Under the pieces are notes generated by a model. That model was given only the letters and a program-made list of their open reading frames with translations. It did not search any database and had not been told where the DNA came from. The position numbers were made by a program, and so were the translations under genes. Positions 24,151 through 31,603 of a stretch of DNA of 32,665 nucleotides are shown here, piece by piece (positions within the stretch are counted from its first letter, which is position 1; each line of letters starts with the position of its first letter). This stretch comes from Actinomycetota bacterium. Lineage in GTDB: Bacteria > Actinomycetota > Thermoleophilia > Solirubrobacterales > Thermoleophilaceae. The stretch covers positions 1 to 32,665 of the forward strand of contig VAXR01000070.1 of the NCBI GenBank assembly GCA_005885165.1, read 5' to 3'.

Positions 24151-24549
24151 ATGAGGCGCTTTGCTGCTGCAGCGGCGCTCTCGGTAGGGGTGATTGCAGG
24201 GGTGGGGGTGACCGCGCTCGGGGCTCCGACCGCGCCCAAGATCACTGGGATGAAGGTCAACCCGTCGAAGGTCTGCCGGACGCGGTCCGACACGTGCTCG
24301 CATCCAGGCTCGAACGTCACGTTCAAGCTGTCGCAGAAGTCGAAGGTGACGGCCGACTGCCGGCCGGTCTCGACAAACCTCGGTCCGGTGATCCTGTTCA
24401 AGCGCACGTTCAAAGCGGGCAAGCACACCCGTCACTTCTCGGTGGAGGGGCTTGCGAAGGGGAAGTACATCCTCCGGCTGACGGCGACGGACGCGCACCA
24501 CCACGACCTCTCGCACCCGGCCGAGCGGCACTTCAAAATCGTCGGCTAG
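24151..24549 (+). CDS. Small exported Ig-like protein
   Basis: A 132-residue protein with a cleavable-type signal peptide (RRFAAAAALSVGVIAGVGV, cleavage near ALGA). The mature part is a beta-sandwich of about 105 residues with three cysteines (VCRTRSDTCSHPG and TADCRP), ending with DAHHHDLSHPAERHFKIVG. It is of the same general style as the lysine-rich Ig-like domain at the left end of the window. No function is recognised. The TATACA box 6 bases upstream supports the ATG at 24151; the longer open frame upstream overlaps the kinase gene. Confidence 0.7.
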   Translation: MRRFAAAAALSVGVIAGVGVTALGAPTAPKITGMKVNPSKVCRTRSDTCSHPGSNVTFKLSQKSKVTADCRPVSTNLGPVILFKRTFKAGKHTRHFSVEGLAKGKYILRLTATDAHHHDLSHPAERHFKIVG

Positions 24550-24560
24550 CGGCCGGCCGC
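24549..24560. terminator. Palindrome between convergent genes
   Basis: GCGGCCGGCCGC, a perfect 12-base palindrome overlapping the stop of the exported protein gene and 8 bases from the stop of the RpiB-like gene. It may act as a bidirectional terminator; there is no T-tract. Confidence 0.3.
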
Positions 24561-24568
24561 AGCGCCGG

Positions 24569-25003
24569 TCAGATCTCGTCGAGATGCCGCACGTTCGCGG
24601 CGTCGGTCTCGTCGCGGCTCGGCTCTGCGTCGAGCCAGGCATCGAGGATCTCGCCGAGCACGGCGCCGCTCGTGCCGCGGAGCGACAGTGCGAGGACGTT
24701 CGCATCGTTCCACTTGCGGGCGCCCCGCGCGGTCTCCGCGTCGCCGCACAGCGCCGCCCGGATGCCCTCGACCTTGTTCGCGGCGATCGACGCCCCGGTC
24801 CCCGTCCAGCAGCAGACGATCCCCTGATCGGCGCGGCCCTCGGCCACGTCGCGCGCCGCCGCCTCGCTCGCCCACGCCCAGTCGTCGCGCTCGCCCTCCG
24901 CCAGCGCCCCGTGCAGCAGCGGCTCGTGCCCGCGGCGGCGGAGCTCCTCGACCACCGCATCGGCCACGCCGGTGCGCTCGTCGCTGGCCACGGCGATCCT
25001 CAT
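24569..25003 (-). CDS. RpiB/LacA/LacB-family sugar-phosphate isomerase
   Basis: A 144-residue protein. Family blocks are MRIAVASDERTGVADAVVEE, then GIVCCWTGTGASIAANKVEG and the loop GARKWNDANVLALSLRG. RpiB-type enzymes interconvert aldose and ketose phosphates such as ribose 5-phosphate and ribulose 5-phosphate. The site normally reading CGTG in E. coli RpiB is CWTGTG here, a form I associate with actinobacterial members of less certain substrate; ribose-phosphate isomerase activity is likely but not certain. A TACGCT box 7 bases before the ATG indicates leaderless transcription. Confidence 0.82.
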   Translation of the reverse strand: MRIAVASDERTGVADAVVEELRRRGHEPLLHGALAEGERDDWAWASEAAARDVAEGRADQGIVCCWTGTGASIAANKVEGIRAALCGDAETARGARKWNDANVLALSLRGTSGAVLGEILDAWLDAEPSRDETDAANVRHLDEI

Positions 25004-25047
25004 GGAGATCAGCGTAGACCCAGAGGCCAGCTCCTAACCTAGAAGCG
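25004..25047. promoter_or_regulatory. Divergent leaderless promoters of the RpiB-like and MutM-like genes
   Basis: In 44 bases there are two -10 boxes: TACGCT on the minus strand (25011-25016), 7 bases before the isomerase ATG, and TAACCT on the plus strand (25035-25040), 7 bases before the glycosylase GTG. Each predicts transcription beginning at the start codon. Confidence 0.5.
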
Positions 25048-25896
25048 GTGCCGGAGCTGCCCGAGGTCGAGATCGCCGCGCGGCGCCTCGACCGCGCGAT
25101 CAGCGGTGTCGAGGTGGAGTCGGCGCTGGCTCCCGGCATGGTCACGATGCGGACGATCGATCCGCCGCTCGACGTTCTCGCCGGCCGCGAGATCACGGGC
25201 GTACGCCGCGTCGGGAAGATGCCGGTGGTCGAGTTCGGAGACCTCGTCCTCCTCGTCCATCTGATGTCGGCCGGACGCCTGCAGCTCTTCCCAGACCGGG
25301 CGTCGCTCCGCGACCGGCGGTCGCGGCTCCTGATCCGCCTCCGCGACGGACGTGAGCTGCGCCTGCGCGAGTTCGGCACCCAGCAGCGCGCGTGGGCGAA
25401 GCTGCTGCCGGCCGACCAGCTCGAGGCCGACGAGGCCGTGACCGGGCTCGGCCCGGAGGCCTGGCCGCCCCCGCCGCTCGAGGAGCTGGAGGAGATCGTC
25501 GACCAGCCGCGCCATCTCCATCCGTTGCTTCGCGACCAGCACGCGATCGCCGGGATCGGCCGCTCGTGGGTCGACGAGATCCTGTGGCGGGCCGAGCTGT
25601 CGCCGTTCCGCAGGGGAGACGATCTCGACTCCGAGGAGGTGAGCCGCCTCCACGGGGCGATCGACGAGGTGCTCGGCGGAGCGCTCGCCCACTACGAGGA
25701 GGTGGTGGGCGAGCAGCTCCCGGATAAGGCGCCGATGCCGCTCAAGGTGCACCGCCGGGCGGGCGAGCCCTGCCCGCGCTGCGGAACGACCATCGAGGCG
25801 GTTCACTTCAAGGACTACGTGATGTGCTACTGCCCCGCCGAGCAGACGGGCGGCCGCGTCCTCAAGGACCGGCGGCTGTCGCGCCTCCTGAAATGA
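25048..25896 (+). CDS. Formamidopyrimidine-DNA glycosylase/Nei-family DNA repair enzyme
   Basis: A 282-residue protein with a GTG start. After Met removal the N-terminus is PELPEVE, giving the catalytic proline and the acidic Glu that excise oxidised bases. RVGKMPVVEF holds the conserved Lys of the beta-hairpin, and the H2TH region reads GIGRSWVDEILWRAELSPF, where the usual GxGN Asn is Arg. The C-terminal zinc finger is unusual: CPRC is followed by CYCPAEQ, so the fourth canonical Cys is Glu and an extra Cys precedes the third. It removes 8-oxoguanine or oxidised pyrimidines; which one is unclear, so I give no gene symbol. The next gene overlaps by ATGA. Confidence 0.88.
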   Translation: MPELPEVEIAARRLDRAISGVEVESALAPGMVTMRTIDPPLDVLAGREITGVRRVGKMPVVEFGDLVLLVHLMSAGRLQLFPDRASLRDRRSRLLIRLRDGRELRLREFGTQQRAWAKLLPADQLEADEAVTGLGPEAWPPPPLEELEEIVDQPRHLHPLLRDQHAIAGIGRSWVDEILWRAELSPFRRGDDLDSEEVSRLHGAIDEVLGGALAHYEEVVGEQLPDKAPMPLKVHRRAGEPCPRCGTTIEAVHFKDYVMCYCPAEQTGGRVLKDRRLSRLLK

Positions 25897-26741
25897 GCCG
25901 CACGCTTCTCACCGGGGCCGCGCTGCTCGTGATCGCCTTTGGCGCGGCGGGAGCGGCCCGCGCCGGGGATCCCGTGGCCGACCTCCACCTGAGCGAGAGC
26001 GCGAGCCCGTCGAACGTGGCTCTCGACCGGCGGGTCACGCTGACCTACTCGGTGTCCAACGGGGGGCCGAACACGGCGAGCGACGTGGGGCTTAAGGTGC
26101 CGCTTGGAGAGGGCTGGCGCCCGGTGTCCGTCTCCCCGAGCACGGGCAGCTGCAACGGCGTCCGCTCGATCTTCTGCTTCCTCGGCGATCTGCCTGTCTT
26201 CGGCCATGCGACCGTGCGGGTGGTCGCCCGGCCGGTCTTCAAGGGGACGCTGCATCCGCGTGGTGGGCTGACGAGCCCGGCGACGGATCCCAACCCGGAC
26301 GACAACTTCACCGCGGCTGAGGTGACGGTCGCGGACCCGTTCACGGGGCTCGCGCCGGAGAACGCCGCGGTCCACGTGCGCGACGGCATCCTCTTCCTCA
26401 GGTACGCGTGCCCGACCTCGGTCTACCTGTTCTGCCGGGGCCGAGTTACGCTGATCCGGCCGGCGCCTCCGTCCGCGCAGCCCCCGCCGGCCGGTCCGCC
26501 GCCGACGGTGCCACCGGTGCTCGGTGAGTCGCTGCTCTCGCTCCCCTCGGGCGTCGACGGCAAGCTGCGCGTGCGGCTCAACTCGACCGCGATCTCGTTC
26601 GTTAACAAGGCCCGCACCCTTCCGGTGCTCGTGATCACGAACCTACGCGATGGCGTCCGGACGAAGGCGACGCGCTACTCGAAGGTCAACCTGATCGCGC
26701 CGCCGCCCAAGAAGAAAAAGAAGAAGAAGCACCACCACTGA
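25893..26741 (+). CDS. Exported DUF11/CARDB-like protein with poly-Lys/His tail
   Basis: A 282-residue protein starting at an ATG that overlaps the glycosylase stop. The signal peptide is at about 1-24 (TGAALLVIAFGAAGAARA). A DUF11-type beta-sandwich follows (about 28-145) with LTYSVSNGGPNTASDVGLKV and ATDPNPDDNFTAAEVTV, as in secreted adhesion-like proteins. A second half has two cysteines, a Pro-rich linker (APPSAQPPPAGPPPTVPPV) and another beta region. It ends in seven lysines and HHH. The stop lies within a 17-base tandem duplication. It probably sits outside the cell or in the wall; coupling to a DNA repair gene looks accidental. Confidence 0.75.
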   Translation: MSRTLLTGAALLVIAFGAAGAARAGDPVADLHLSESASPSNVALDRRVTLTYSVSNGGPNTASDVGLKVPLGEGWRPVSVSPSTGSCNGVRSIFCFLGDLPVFGHATVRVVARPVFKGTLHPRGGLTSPATDPNPDDNFTAAEVTVADPFTGLAPENAAVHVRDGILFLRYACPTSVYLFCRGRVTLIRPAPPSAQPPPAGPPPTVPPVLGESLLSLPSGVDGKLRVRLNSTAISFVNKARTLPVLVITNLRDGVRTKATRYSKVNLIAPPPKKKKKKKHHH

Positions 26742-26756
26742 AGAAGCACCACCACT
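26723..26756 (+). repeat. 17-base perfect tandem duplication at a gene end
   Basis: GAAGAAGCACCACCACT occurs at 26723-26739 and again at 26740-26756 with no change. The first copy plus the first bases of the second creates the TGA stop; a single copy would have ended at TAG after the same codons. The protein is therefore unchanged. Confidence 0.9.
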
Positions 26757-26784
26757 AGGCGGTTGCTCCGGATCGGGCGGACGC

Positions 26785-27066
26785 CTACGTACCGAAGCCC
26801 TCGCGCGCCTCGCGCACGAGCGTGACCGCCTCCGGGAAGAGCAGCCTGATCGCGTCGCGAACCTCGCCCGCCTGCTGCTCCGCGTTCCCCTGGAGGTTCA
26901 GGCGGTTGATGGCGGCGACCGTCATGTCCACGGCGAGCTTGATCGCGTTGTCCGCCCAGGCCACGCGCTGCGCGCCCTGCATCTGCTCGGCGAGCTCGGC
27001 CATCCTGCGCCGCAGCTCCTCGGGATCGCCGAACAGGCCGCCGAAAGGATCTTCCTCGGAGGACAT
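26785..27066 (-). CDS. Small acidic cytoplasmic protein of unknown function
   Basis: A 93-residue protein. The N-terminus MSSEEDPFGGLFGDPEELR is acidic and glycine/phenylalanine-rich, followed by one long predicted helical region (RRRMAELAEQMQGAQRVAW onward to the end). No membrane segment or signal. A TACCAT box lies 6 bases before the ATG, which supports it as a real, leaderless gene. The first segment resembles short docking sequences of small coiled-coil proteins, but I cannot name a family. Confidence 0.65.
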   Translation of the reverse strand: MSSEEDPFGGLFGDPEELRRRMAELAEQMQGAQRVAWADNAIKLAVDMTVAAINRLNLQGNAEQQAGEVRDAIRLLFPEAVTLVREAREGFGT

Positions 27067-27120
27067 ACGTCAATGGTAGGGGTCGACTGGCCGGGGCTCG
27101 GGTAATCTCGCCCGCCGCCG
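27067..27120. promoter_or_regulatory. Divergent promoters of the small acidic gene and the short-chain dehydrogenase
   Basis: TACCAT on the minus strand (27073-27078) is 6 bases from its ATG. TAATCT on the plus strand (27103-27108) is 12 bases from the dehydrogenase ATG, giving a leader of about 5 bases. Confidence 0.45.
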
Positions 27121-27874
27121 ATGACCCTGCCCCCACCCACCCAATCCTCGACCTGCCTGATCACCGGCGCCTCGTCAGGGATCGGGGCGGAGGTGGCGCG
27201 CGTGCTCGCCCAGCGCGGCTACGGCGTGACGCTAACCGCGCGGCGCAAGGAGCGACACCGTGGCGTGCGATCTCTCGTCCATCGCCGCCCGGCACCGGAT
27301 GATCCAGACGCTCGAGAAGCGCGGTCGCGCCGTCGAGGTGCTCGTCAACAACGCGGGGTTCGGCAGTGCGGGACGCTTCCAGGATCTCGACGCCGACGAC
27401 GAGCTTCGCATGGTCCGCACGAACGTCGAGGCGGTGATGGACCTGTGCGCCCACTACGTGCCCCAGATGATCCAGCGCCGCCGCGGCGGCATCCTCAACG
27501 TCGCCTCGACAGCCGCCTTCCAGCCGATCCCGCGTCAGGCGACGTACGCCGCGACGAAGGCGTTCGTCCTGAACTTCACCGAGGCGCTGCACACCGACCT
27601 GCGCGGCACGGGGGTGACCGCCACGGCCCTCTGTCCCGGTCCGACGAAGACCGAGTTCAATCGCGTGGCCGGCATCGACGAGGGGCTCGTGGAGCTGCCC
27701 GGGGTCTGGTACTCGGCCGAGGAGATGGCGCGCGCAGGCGTGACGGCGCTCGAGCGCGGCCGCCGCACGACCGTCCCCGGTCCCGCGAACCTCATCGGCG
27801 CGATCGCGGGCCGGCTGTCGCCCCGCGCCTTCGTGCTCGAGCTGCTCGACCGCTTCTACCCGGTCGGAAAGTAG
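27121..27874 (+). pseudogene. Short-chain dehydrogenase/reductase, frameshifted near residue 45
   Basis: The first frame (27121 to about 27255) reads LITGASSGIGAEVARVLAQR, then TLTARRKER, the standard SDR start with the TGxxxGIG cofactor motif. The protein then continues in another frame from about 27252 as DTVACDLSS, LVNNAGFGS, NVASTAAFQ, TYAATKAF (catalytic Tyr and Lys) and a normal end RFYPVGK. Compared with typical SDRs, about 14 residues between the Arg-rich loop and the VACDL strand are missing, and the lost length is not a multiple of three. The gene would make no full enzyme as given. The rest of the reading frame is well preserved, so the lesion is recent or a sequence error. Confidence 0.8.
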
Positions 27875-27883
27875 GCGCTGCGG

Positions 27884-28390
27884 TCAGCCGTAGCTCTTGC
27901 GCCGGAAGACGTCGGTCGCCAGCGAGTCCACGCGATCGAGGAAGAGGATCCCGTCGAGGTGGTCGATCTCGTGGAGCAGGCAGCGGGCCTCGAACCCCTC
28001 GGTCTCGACCCGGCGGGGATCGCCGTCCGGCGCGCTCGCCTCGATCGTGACGTGGGTGGCGCGGCGCACGTTCGCGGTCAGGTCGGGGATCGACAGGCAC
28101 CCCTCCCGGGCCACGGCCGCGCCCGACGACTCGACCACCCGCGGGTTCACGAGCACGAGCTCGCCGTGACAGGCGGTCGCCTTCGGGTGGTCTGTCACGT
28201 CGACCACGATCATGCGCACCAGCTCGCCCAGCTGCGGGGCGGCGATCCCCACGCACCGCGGAAACGAGCGCATGGTGTCGAGTAGGTCGCGGCCGACCCG
28301 CTCCGCCAGCTCCCGCTCACCCTCGTCGAGCGCCCTGGCCTCGGTCTTGAGAACTGGATTCGGGTACCGCAGGACCTCGCGGACGGCCAT
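27884..28390 (-). CDS. def: Peptide deformylase
   Basis: A 168-residue protein with the three deformylase motifs: GIAAPQLG (motif 1, GxGxAAxQ), EGCLSIP (motif 2, metal Cys) and HEIDHLDG (motif 3, two metal His and catalytic Glu). It removes the formyl group from the N-terminal methionine of new proteins, using a bound Fe or Zn ion. Length is normal. The end, FLDRVDSLATDVFRRKSYG, is a usual C-terminal helix. It lies 47 bases after the double-ACT gene on the same strand and is probably read from the same promoter. Confidence 0.93.
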   Translation of the reverse strand: MAVREVLRYPNPVLKTEARALDEGERELAERVGRDLLDTMRSFPRCVGIAAPQLGELVRMIVVDVTDHPKATACHGELVLVNPRVVESSGAAVAREGCLSIPDLTANVRRATHVTIEASAPDGDPRRVETEGFEARCLLHEIDHLDGILFLDRVDSLATDVFRRKSYG

Positions 28391-28437
28391 CCGTCAGGCG
28401 GCGCCGGCCGGGAGCGACGTGCCCGCGCCCTCCATCA

Positions 28438-28977
28438 CTAGAGAACGTCCTCCTCGAGCGGACGGATCGTGAGGTCGACGCCCTGGTCGTGCGCCACCGC
28501 CCGAAGCGCGGACTCGAGCTCGTCCGGGTCGGCGCCGCCGGGAGGCGCGATCTCCATCATCAGCGCATACAGCGGCGGATCGGCGCCCTCGACAAGCTTG
28601 GTCGTTAGGTCGGTGATGTCGACGCCGCGCTGCGCGAGCGCCGACGCGGCGGCGTGGACGATGCCGGGGTGGTCCGCGCCGTAGAGCGTGACGATGTGCG
28701 TGGGCGAGGGCTCGGCGGCCGGATCCGCCTCCACCAGCGGGCTCAGCCCCAGCACCTCGAGCTCGAGGCGTTCGCGTACGGCGTCGAGGTCGGACCGCAG
28801 GCGGTCCAGATCCGCTCCCTCGGGCGGCGCGACGACCAGCACCATCGTGAAGTGGCCGCGCAGGATCGTCATCTGCGAGTCCTCGATGTTCACCGAGTGC
28901 GCGAGCAGCGCCTCGGAGACGGCCGCGACGATTCCGGGCCGGTCGCGCCCGACGGCGGTCAGGGCGTAGTGCGCCAT
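28438..28977 (-). CDS. Double-ACT-domain regulatory protein (GcvR-like)
   Basis: A 179-residue protein made of two ACT domains, about 3-80 (ALTAVGRDRPGIVAAVSE) and 92-172 (IVTLYGADHPGIVHAAASA). Each has the DxPGIV ligand loop that binds amino acids. There is no DNA-binding or catalytic domain. Such proteins, including GcvR, act as ligand-sensing partners of other regulators. Which amino acid is bound is not visible. It is divergent from the CBS-domain gene and lies upstream of peptide deformylase. Confidence 0.85.
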   Translation of the reverse strand: MAHYALTAVGRDRPGIVAAVSEALLAHSVNIEDSQMTILRGHFTMVLVVAPPEGADLDRLRSDLDAVRERLELEVLGLSPLVEADPAAEPSPTHIVTLYGADHPGIVHAAASALAQRGVDITDLTTKLVEGADPPLYALMMEIAPPGGADPDELESALRAVAHDQGVDLTIRPLEEDVL

Positions 28978-29067
28978 GCGGCGCGGACGTTAACCCGTCG
29001 AGCGGCGCGGGCGTCCGGCCGGATGCGAGCGCGCCAGGATCCGCGCGCCGCGCGTACACTCGCCGCC
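28978..29067. promoter_or_regulatory. Divergent promoter region of the ACT and CBS genes
   Basis: 90 bases hold TAACGT on the minus strand (28987-28992), 9 bases before the ACT gene ATG, and TACACT on the plus strand (29055-29060), 7 bases before the CBS gene GTG. Confidence 0.45.
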
Positions 29068-29517
29068 GTGCAGATAGGCGAGGTCATGACCCACGGCGCG
29101 GTGTCCGCGCCGCCCGAGGCGACGCTCGGCGAGGTGGCGGAGCTGATGCGCGACAGGAGCGTCGGTTCCGTCGTGATCGTCGACCACGACCGGCCCGTTG
29201 CGCTGATCACCGACCGCGACGTCGCGCTGGTCATCGGCGCCGACGGCGTCGATCGCGGCGAGCCCGTCGGGCAGTACGCCACCCGTCCACTGGTGACCGG
29301 CGAGCCTGGGATGAGCCTCGAGGAGGCAGCCGCGCTGATGGTCCAGCACCGGATCCGGCGCCTGCCCGTCACGAACGGCGACGAGCTCGCCGGGATCGTG
29401 ACGCTCGACGATCTCGCGGTGAAGACGGGCGACGCCACCCTCGCGCAGCAGATGACCTCGGAGGTGACCCGTGCGGTTGTCCCTGGTTTCTTCTTCCACC
29501 ACAGAGGGGAGGGCTGA
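29068..29517 (+). CDS. CBS-pair domain protein
   Basis: A 149-residue protein with a GTG start (VQIGEVMTHGAVSAPPEATL). It consists of one CBS pair, about 1-58 (SVGSVVIVDHDRPVALITDRD) and about 68-125 (HRIRRLPVTNGDELAGIVTLDD), the fold that binds adenosine nucleotides. The last 20 residues (TSEVTRAVVPGFFFHHRGEG) form an aromatic, His-rich tail. Stand-alone CBS pairs are energy-state sensors whose partner protein is usually encoded elsewhere. Starting at 29068 avoids an upstream extension that would cover the promoter and the ACT gene. Confidence 0.85.
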   Translation: MQIGEVMTHGAVSAPPEATLGEVAELMRDRSVGSVVIVDHDRPVALITDRDVALVIGADGVDRGEPVGQYATRPLVTGEPGMSLEEAAALMVQHRIRRLPVTNGDELAGIVTLDDLAVKTGDATLAQQMTSEVTRAVVPGFFFHHRGEG

Positions 29518-29524
29518 GCTGACG

Positions 29525-29731
29525 ATGCCGCTCACCCCCGAGCAGCGCCGGACCCGCGACCGCGTCGAGAGGCTGATCAGGCTGATGGCGCCGGGCCTCA
29601 GCCTCGTGCTGGCGGCCGGCGAGCGCCTGTCGCAGATGGTCGCCCCGGAGGACGACGATTTCTACCCGGTGCGGCCGAGCACGCTGCCACCGGAGCCACC
29701 CCCCGTCGAGCCCCCGCCCGCCCGCGACTGA
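29525..29731 (+). CDS. Small protein with amphipathic helix and Pro-rich acidic tail
   Basis: A 68-residue protein starting at the ATG 7 bases after the CBS gene stop; GAGGGGAGGG lies upstream, inside the end of the CBS gene. Residues 5-40 form a predicted amphipathic helix (RDRVERLIRLMAPGLSLVLA) that may touch the membrane. The tail is DDDFYPVRPSTLPPEPPPVE, acidic then proline-rich. I do not recognise the family. It is probably co-transcribed with the CBS gene. Confidence 0.5.
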   Translation: MPLTPEQRRTRDRVERLIRLMAPGLSLVLAAGERLSQMVAPEDDDFYPVRPSTLPPEPPPVEPPPARD

Positions 29732-29755
29732 AGGGCCTTCTGTCAGCATAGGTAC

Positions 29756-29950
29756 CGCCGTGGCGCCCGAGGCACAGCTCGCGTGGGAGGCCCGGGCCGG
29801 TCGGCCCGCGGGTGCGGCCGCAATCCTGTCGGCCGTCGCGGGCATGGCCGGGCTCGTCTACGGCAACGCGACTCTCGCGAGCGCCGCCGGGGACGACACG
29901 GACACCGCGTTCCTGGTCCACCACCACGTCGGCGCGCTGACCGTGACCGC
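29756..29950 (+). repeat. 195-bp inverted repeat, copy 1 (source: start of the membrane protein gene)
   Basis: Identical, in the opposite orientation, to 32232-32426. It covers the start codon and the first 63 codons of the gene at 29760, where the reading frame and protein context are natural; I therefore take this as the source copy. Confidence 0.95.
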
Positions 29951-30731
29951 CGTGCTCGAGGCCCTGTCTGTCTTTCTCCTCGCCGGCTCCCTCGTCTACC
30001 TATATCGCGCCACGAAATACCGGCGGCCGGAGCTCCAGAACTTCACCCTGCCGGCGCTGTTCGTCGGGTCTGTCGGCTACGCGGCCGTCCTCATCGCGCA
30101 GCAGGTCGCCTTCACGAACGCGGAGAACCGGGTGGTGTCGAAGCTGCGGGCGAACCCGCTGTCCCCGCACGCGGCAAACCAGCTCGTCAAGCACGAGCTG
30201 ACCCACGGAGCCGTCGCCACGACCACCTGGCTCCAGCTCGCCATGGGCCTGGTGCTCGCCATCGGCGTCGTGCTGATCTCCCAGGCGGCGCGGCGTGCGG
30301 GCCTCCTCTCGAACTTCCTGGGGATCCTCGGGATCATCGTGGGCGTGCTGCTGTTCGTGCCGCTCTTCGGGCGGCCGCCGGTGATCGCCTACTTCTGGAC
30401 GATCGCCCTCGGCTTCCTGTTCATCGACCGCTGGCCCCAGGGACGCGGGCCGGCCTGGGAGTCCGGCGAGGCGATCCCGTGGCCAACCGCGGCGCAGCTG
30501 CGCGAGCAGCAGCAGGCGGAGAAGGGCGGCGGCGACGGCCGGCGCAGCGACCGCGGGGCGATGCGGCGCGTCGAGGAGAAGGCGCGCGAGCGCGCGGCCC
30601 GTGCCCAGGCGGAGTCCGCCGCCCGCGCGGAGCGCGACGGGGACGAGGAGCTGGAGGAGGCGGAGGCGGCGACCGGCGGCGGCACCCCGCACCCGCGCTC
30701 GAAGAAGCGCAAGCGCAAGCGGCGGCGCTAA
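29760..30731 (+). CDS. Multi-pass membrane protein with charged C-terminal tail
   Basis: A 323-residue protein with a GTG start, an ATAGGT/TAGGTA box just upstream and no clear SD. About six membrane segments lie at roughly 18-36, 58-82, 95-116, 152-172, 183-199 and 204-219, with conserved-looking loops HHHVGALTVTA and KHELTHGAVATT. From about residue 225 it becomes a long charged region, coiled-coil-like (ERAARAQAESAARAERD), ending in KKRKRKRRR. I do not recognise a family beyond general similarity to DUF4386-like integral proteins. It is convergent with the alpha/beta hydrolase. The first 195 bases of this gene region are duplicated inverted within the GH3 gene. Confidence 0.75.
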   Translation: MAPEAQLAWEARAGRPAGAAAILSAVAGMAGLVYGNATLASAAGDDTDTAFLVHHHVGALTVTAVLEALSVFLLAGSLVYLYRATKYRRPELQNFTLPALFVGSVGYAAVLIAQQVAFTNAENRVVSKLRANPLSPHAANQLVKHELTHGAVATTTWLQLAMGLVLAIGVVLISQAARRAGLLSNFLGILGIIVGVLLFVPLFGRPPVIAYFWTIALGFLFIDRWPQGRGPAWESGEAIPWPTAAQLREQQQAEKGGGDGRRSDRGAMRRVEEKARERAARAQAESAARAERDGDEELEEAEAATGGGTPHPRSKKRKRKRRR

Positions 30732-30738
30732 GCGGCGC

Positions 30739-31602
30739 TCAGGCGCTCAGTAGCGCTTCGGCGACGAGCGCCGGCGCCTCAAGGGGCGGCCAGTGCCCAA
30801 CGTCGTCGAGCGCCACGAACGGCGCCCGCGGCAGCCGCTCCCGGATCCGTTCGGCCATGTGCGCGCCCGAGACCGGGTCGAGCATCCCCCAGACAAAGGC
30901 GAGCCTGACGTCGGTGGCCTCGAGAGCCCCGATCCAGCGCGTCTCGTGCTCGCGGCGGTCCTTCATGTACCGGATGAGCAGGTGGAGGATCCGGTGGCCC
31001 CCGTCCCGGCTCAGTGCCCGCCAGATGGCCGCGCTGTCCGCAGCGGCGTCATAGCCCTCGGCGAACGTCGGACGGAGCGCCGCCAACAGCGCCTCCTCGG
31101 TGAGCGCGGCGCTGAGCTGCGGGCCCTGCTCCGGGTCGAGGAGCGCTTCCTGGACCGGCTGCGGCCGGTGGACGTCCGGGTAGAGGCCGCCGTTCAGCAG
31201 ATGGATCGCGACCAGGTCGACGGCGAGCGTCCCCTCGGCGCGCCGCGCGAGCAGCTCCTGCGTGACCGAGACCGCGTAGTCGTGGGCCACGATCGCCGTG
31301 GCGGTCACTCCCTCCATCTCCCAGACAGCCTCGACCAGGTCCGCCTGCTCGTGCAGCGAGTAGTCGTGATTCGTCGGCTTCTCGGACGCCCCGAATCCGA
31401 GGAAGTCGGGCATCAGCAGCGCGTGCCGCCCGGCGAGCGCGGGCGCGACCTTCGCCCAGTCGTGCGAGGAGCTCGGGAAGCCGTGGAGGAGGGTCACCGT
31501 CGGGCCGGACCCGGTCCGGCGGAGGAACACCGCGCGCCGCGCACCGTCGAGCTCGACGTCGACGCGTTGGCCCGACGCCCACCAGTCCTCGACTGACGTC
31601 AC
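30739..31602 (-). CDS. Alpha/beta hydrolase, Asp-nucleophile type (haloalkane dehalogenase/epoxide hydrolase-like)
   Basis: A 287-residue protein with a GTG start. It carries the oxyanion motif HGFP (40-43), a nucleophile elbow AHDYA with Asp108, a catalytic acid at Asp242 (WGMLDPVSG) and His270 (DDVGHWPPLEAP). An Asp nucleophile in the elbow points to haloalkane dehalogenases, epoxide hydrolases or MEST-like proteins, not esterases. The last small residue of the elbow is Ala, usually Gly. No signal peptide, so it is cytoplasmic. The substrate cannot be deduced. It starts one base after the GH3 remnant stop on the same strand and may be co-transcribed. Confidence 0.82.
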   Translation of the reverse strand: MTSVEDWWASGQRVDVELDGARRAVFLRRTGSGPTVTLLHGFPSSSHDWAKVAPALAGRHALLMPDFLGFGASEKPTNHDYSLHEQADLVEAVWEMEGVTATAIVAHDYAVSVTQELLARRAEGTLAVDLVAIHLLNGGLYPDVHRPQPVQEALLDPEQGPQLSAALTEEALLAALRPTFAEGYDAAADSAAIWRALSRDGGHRILHLLIRYMKDRREHETRWIGALEATDVRLAFVWGMLDPVSGAHMAERIRERLPRAPFVALDDVGHWPPLEAPALVAEALLSA

Positions 31603-31603
31603 G

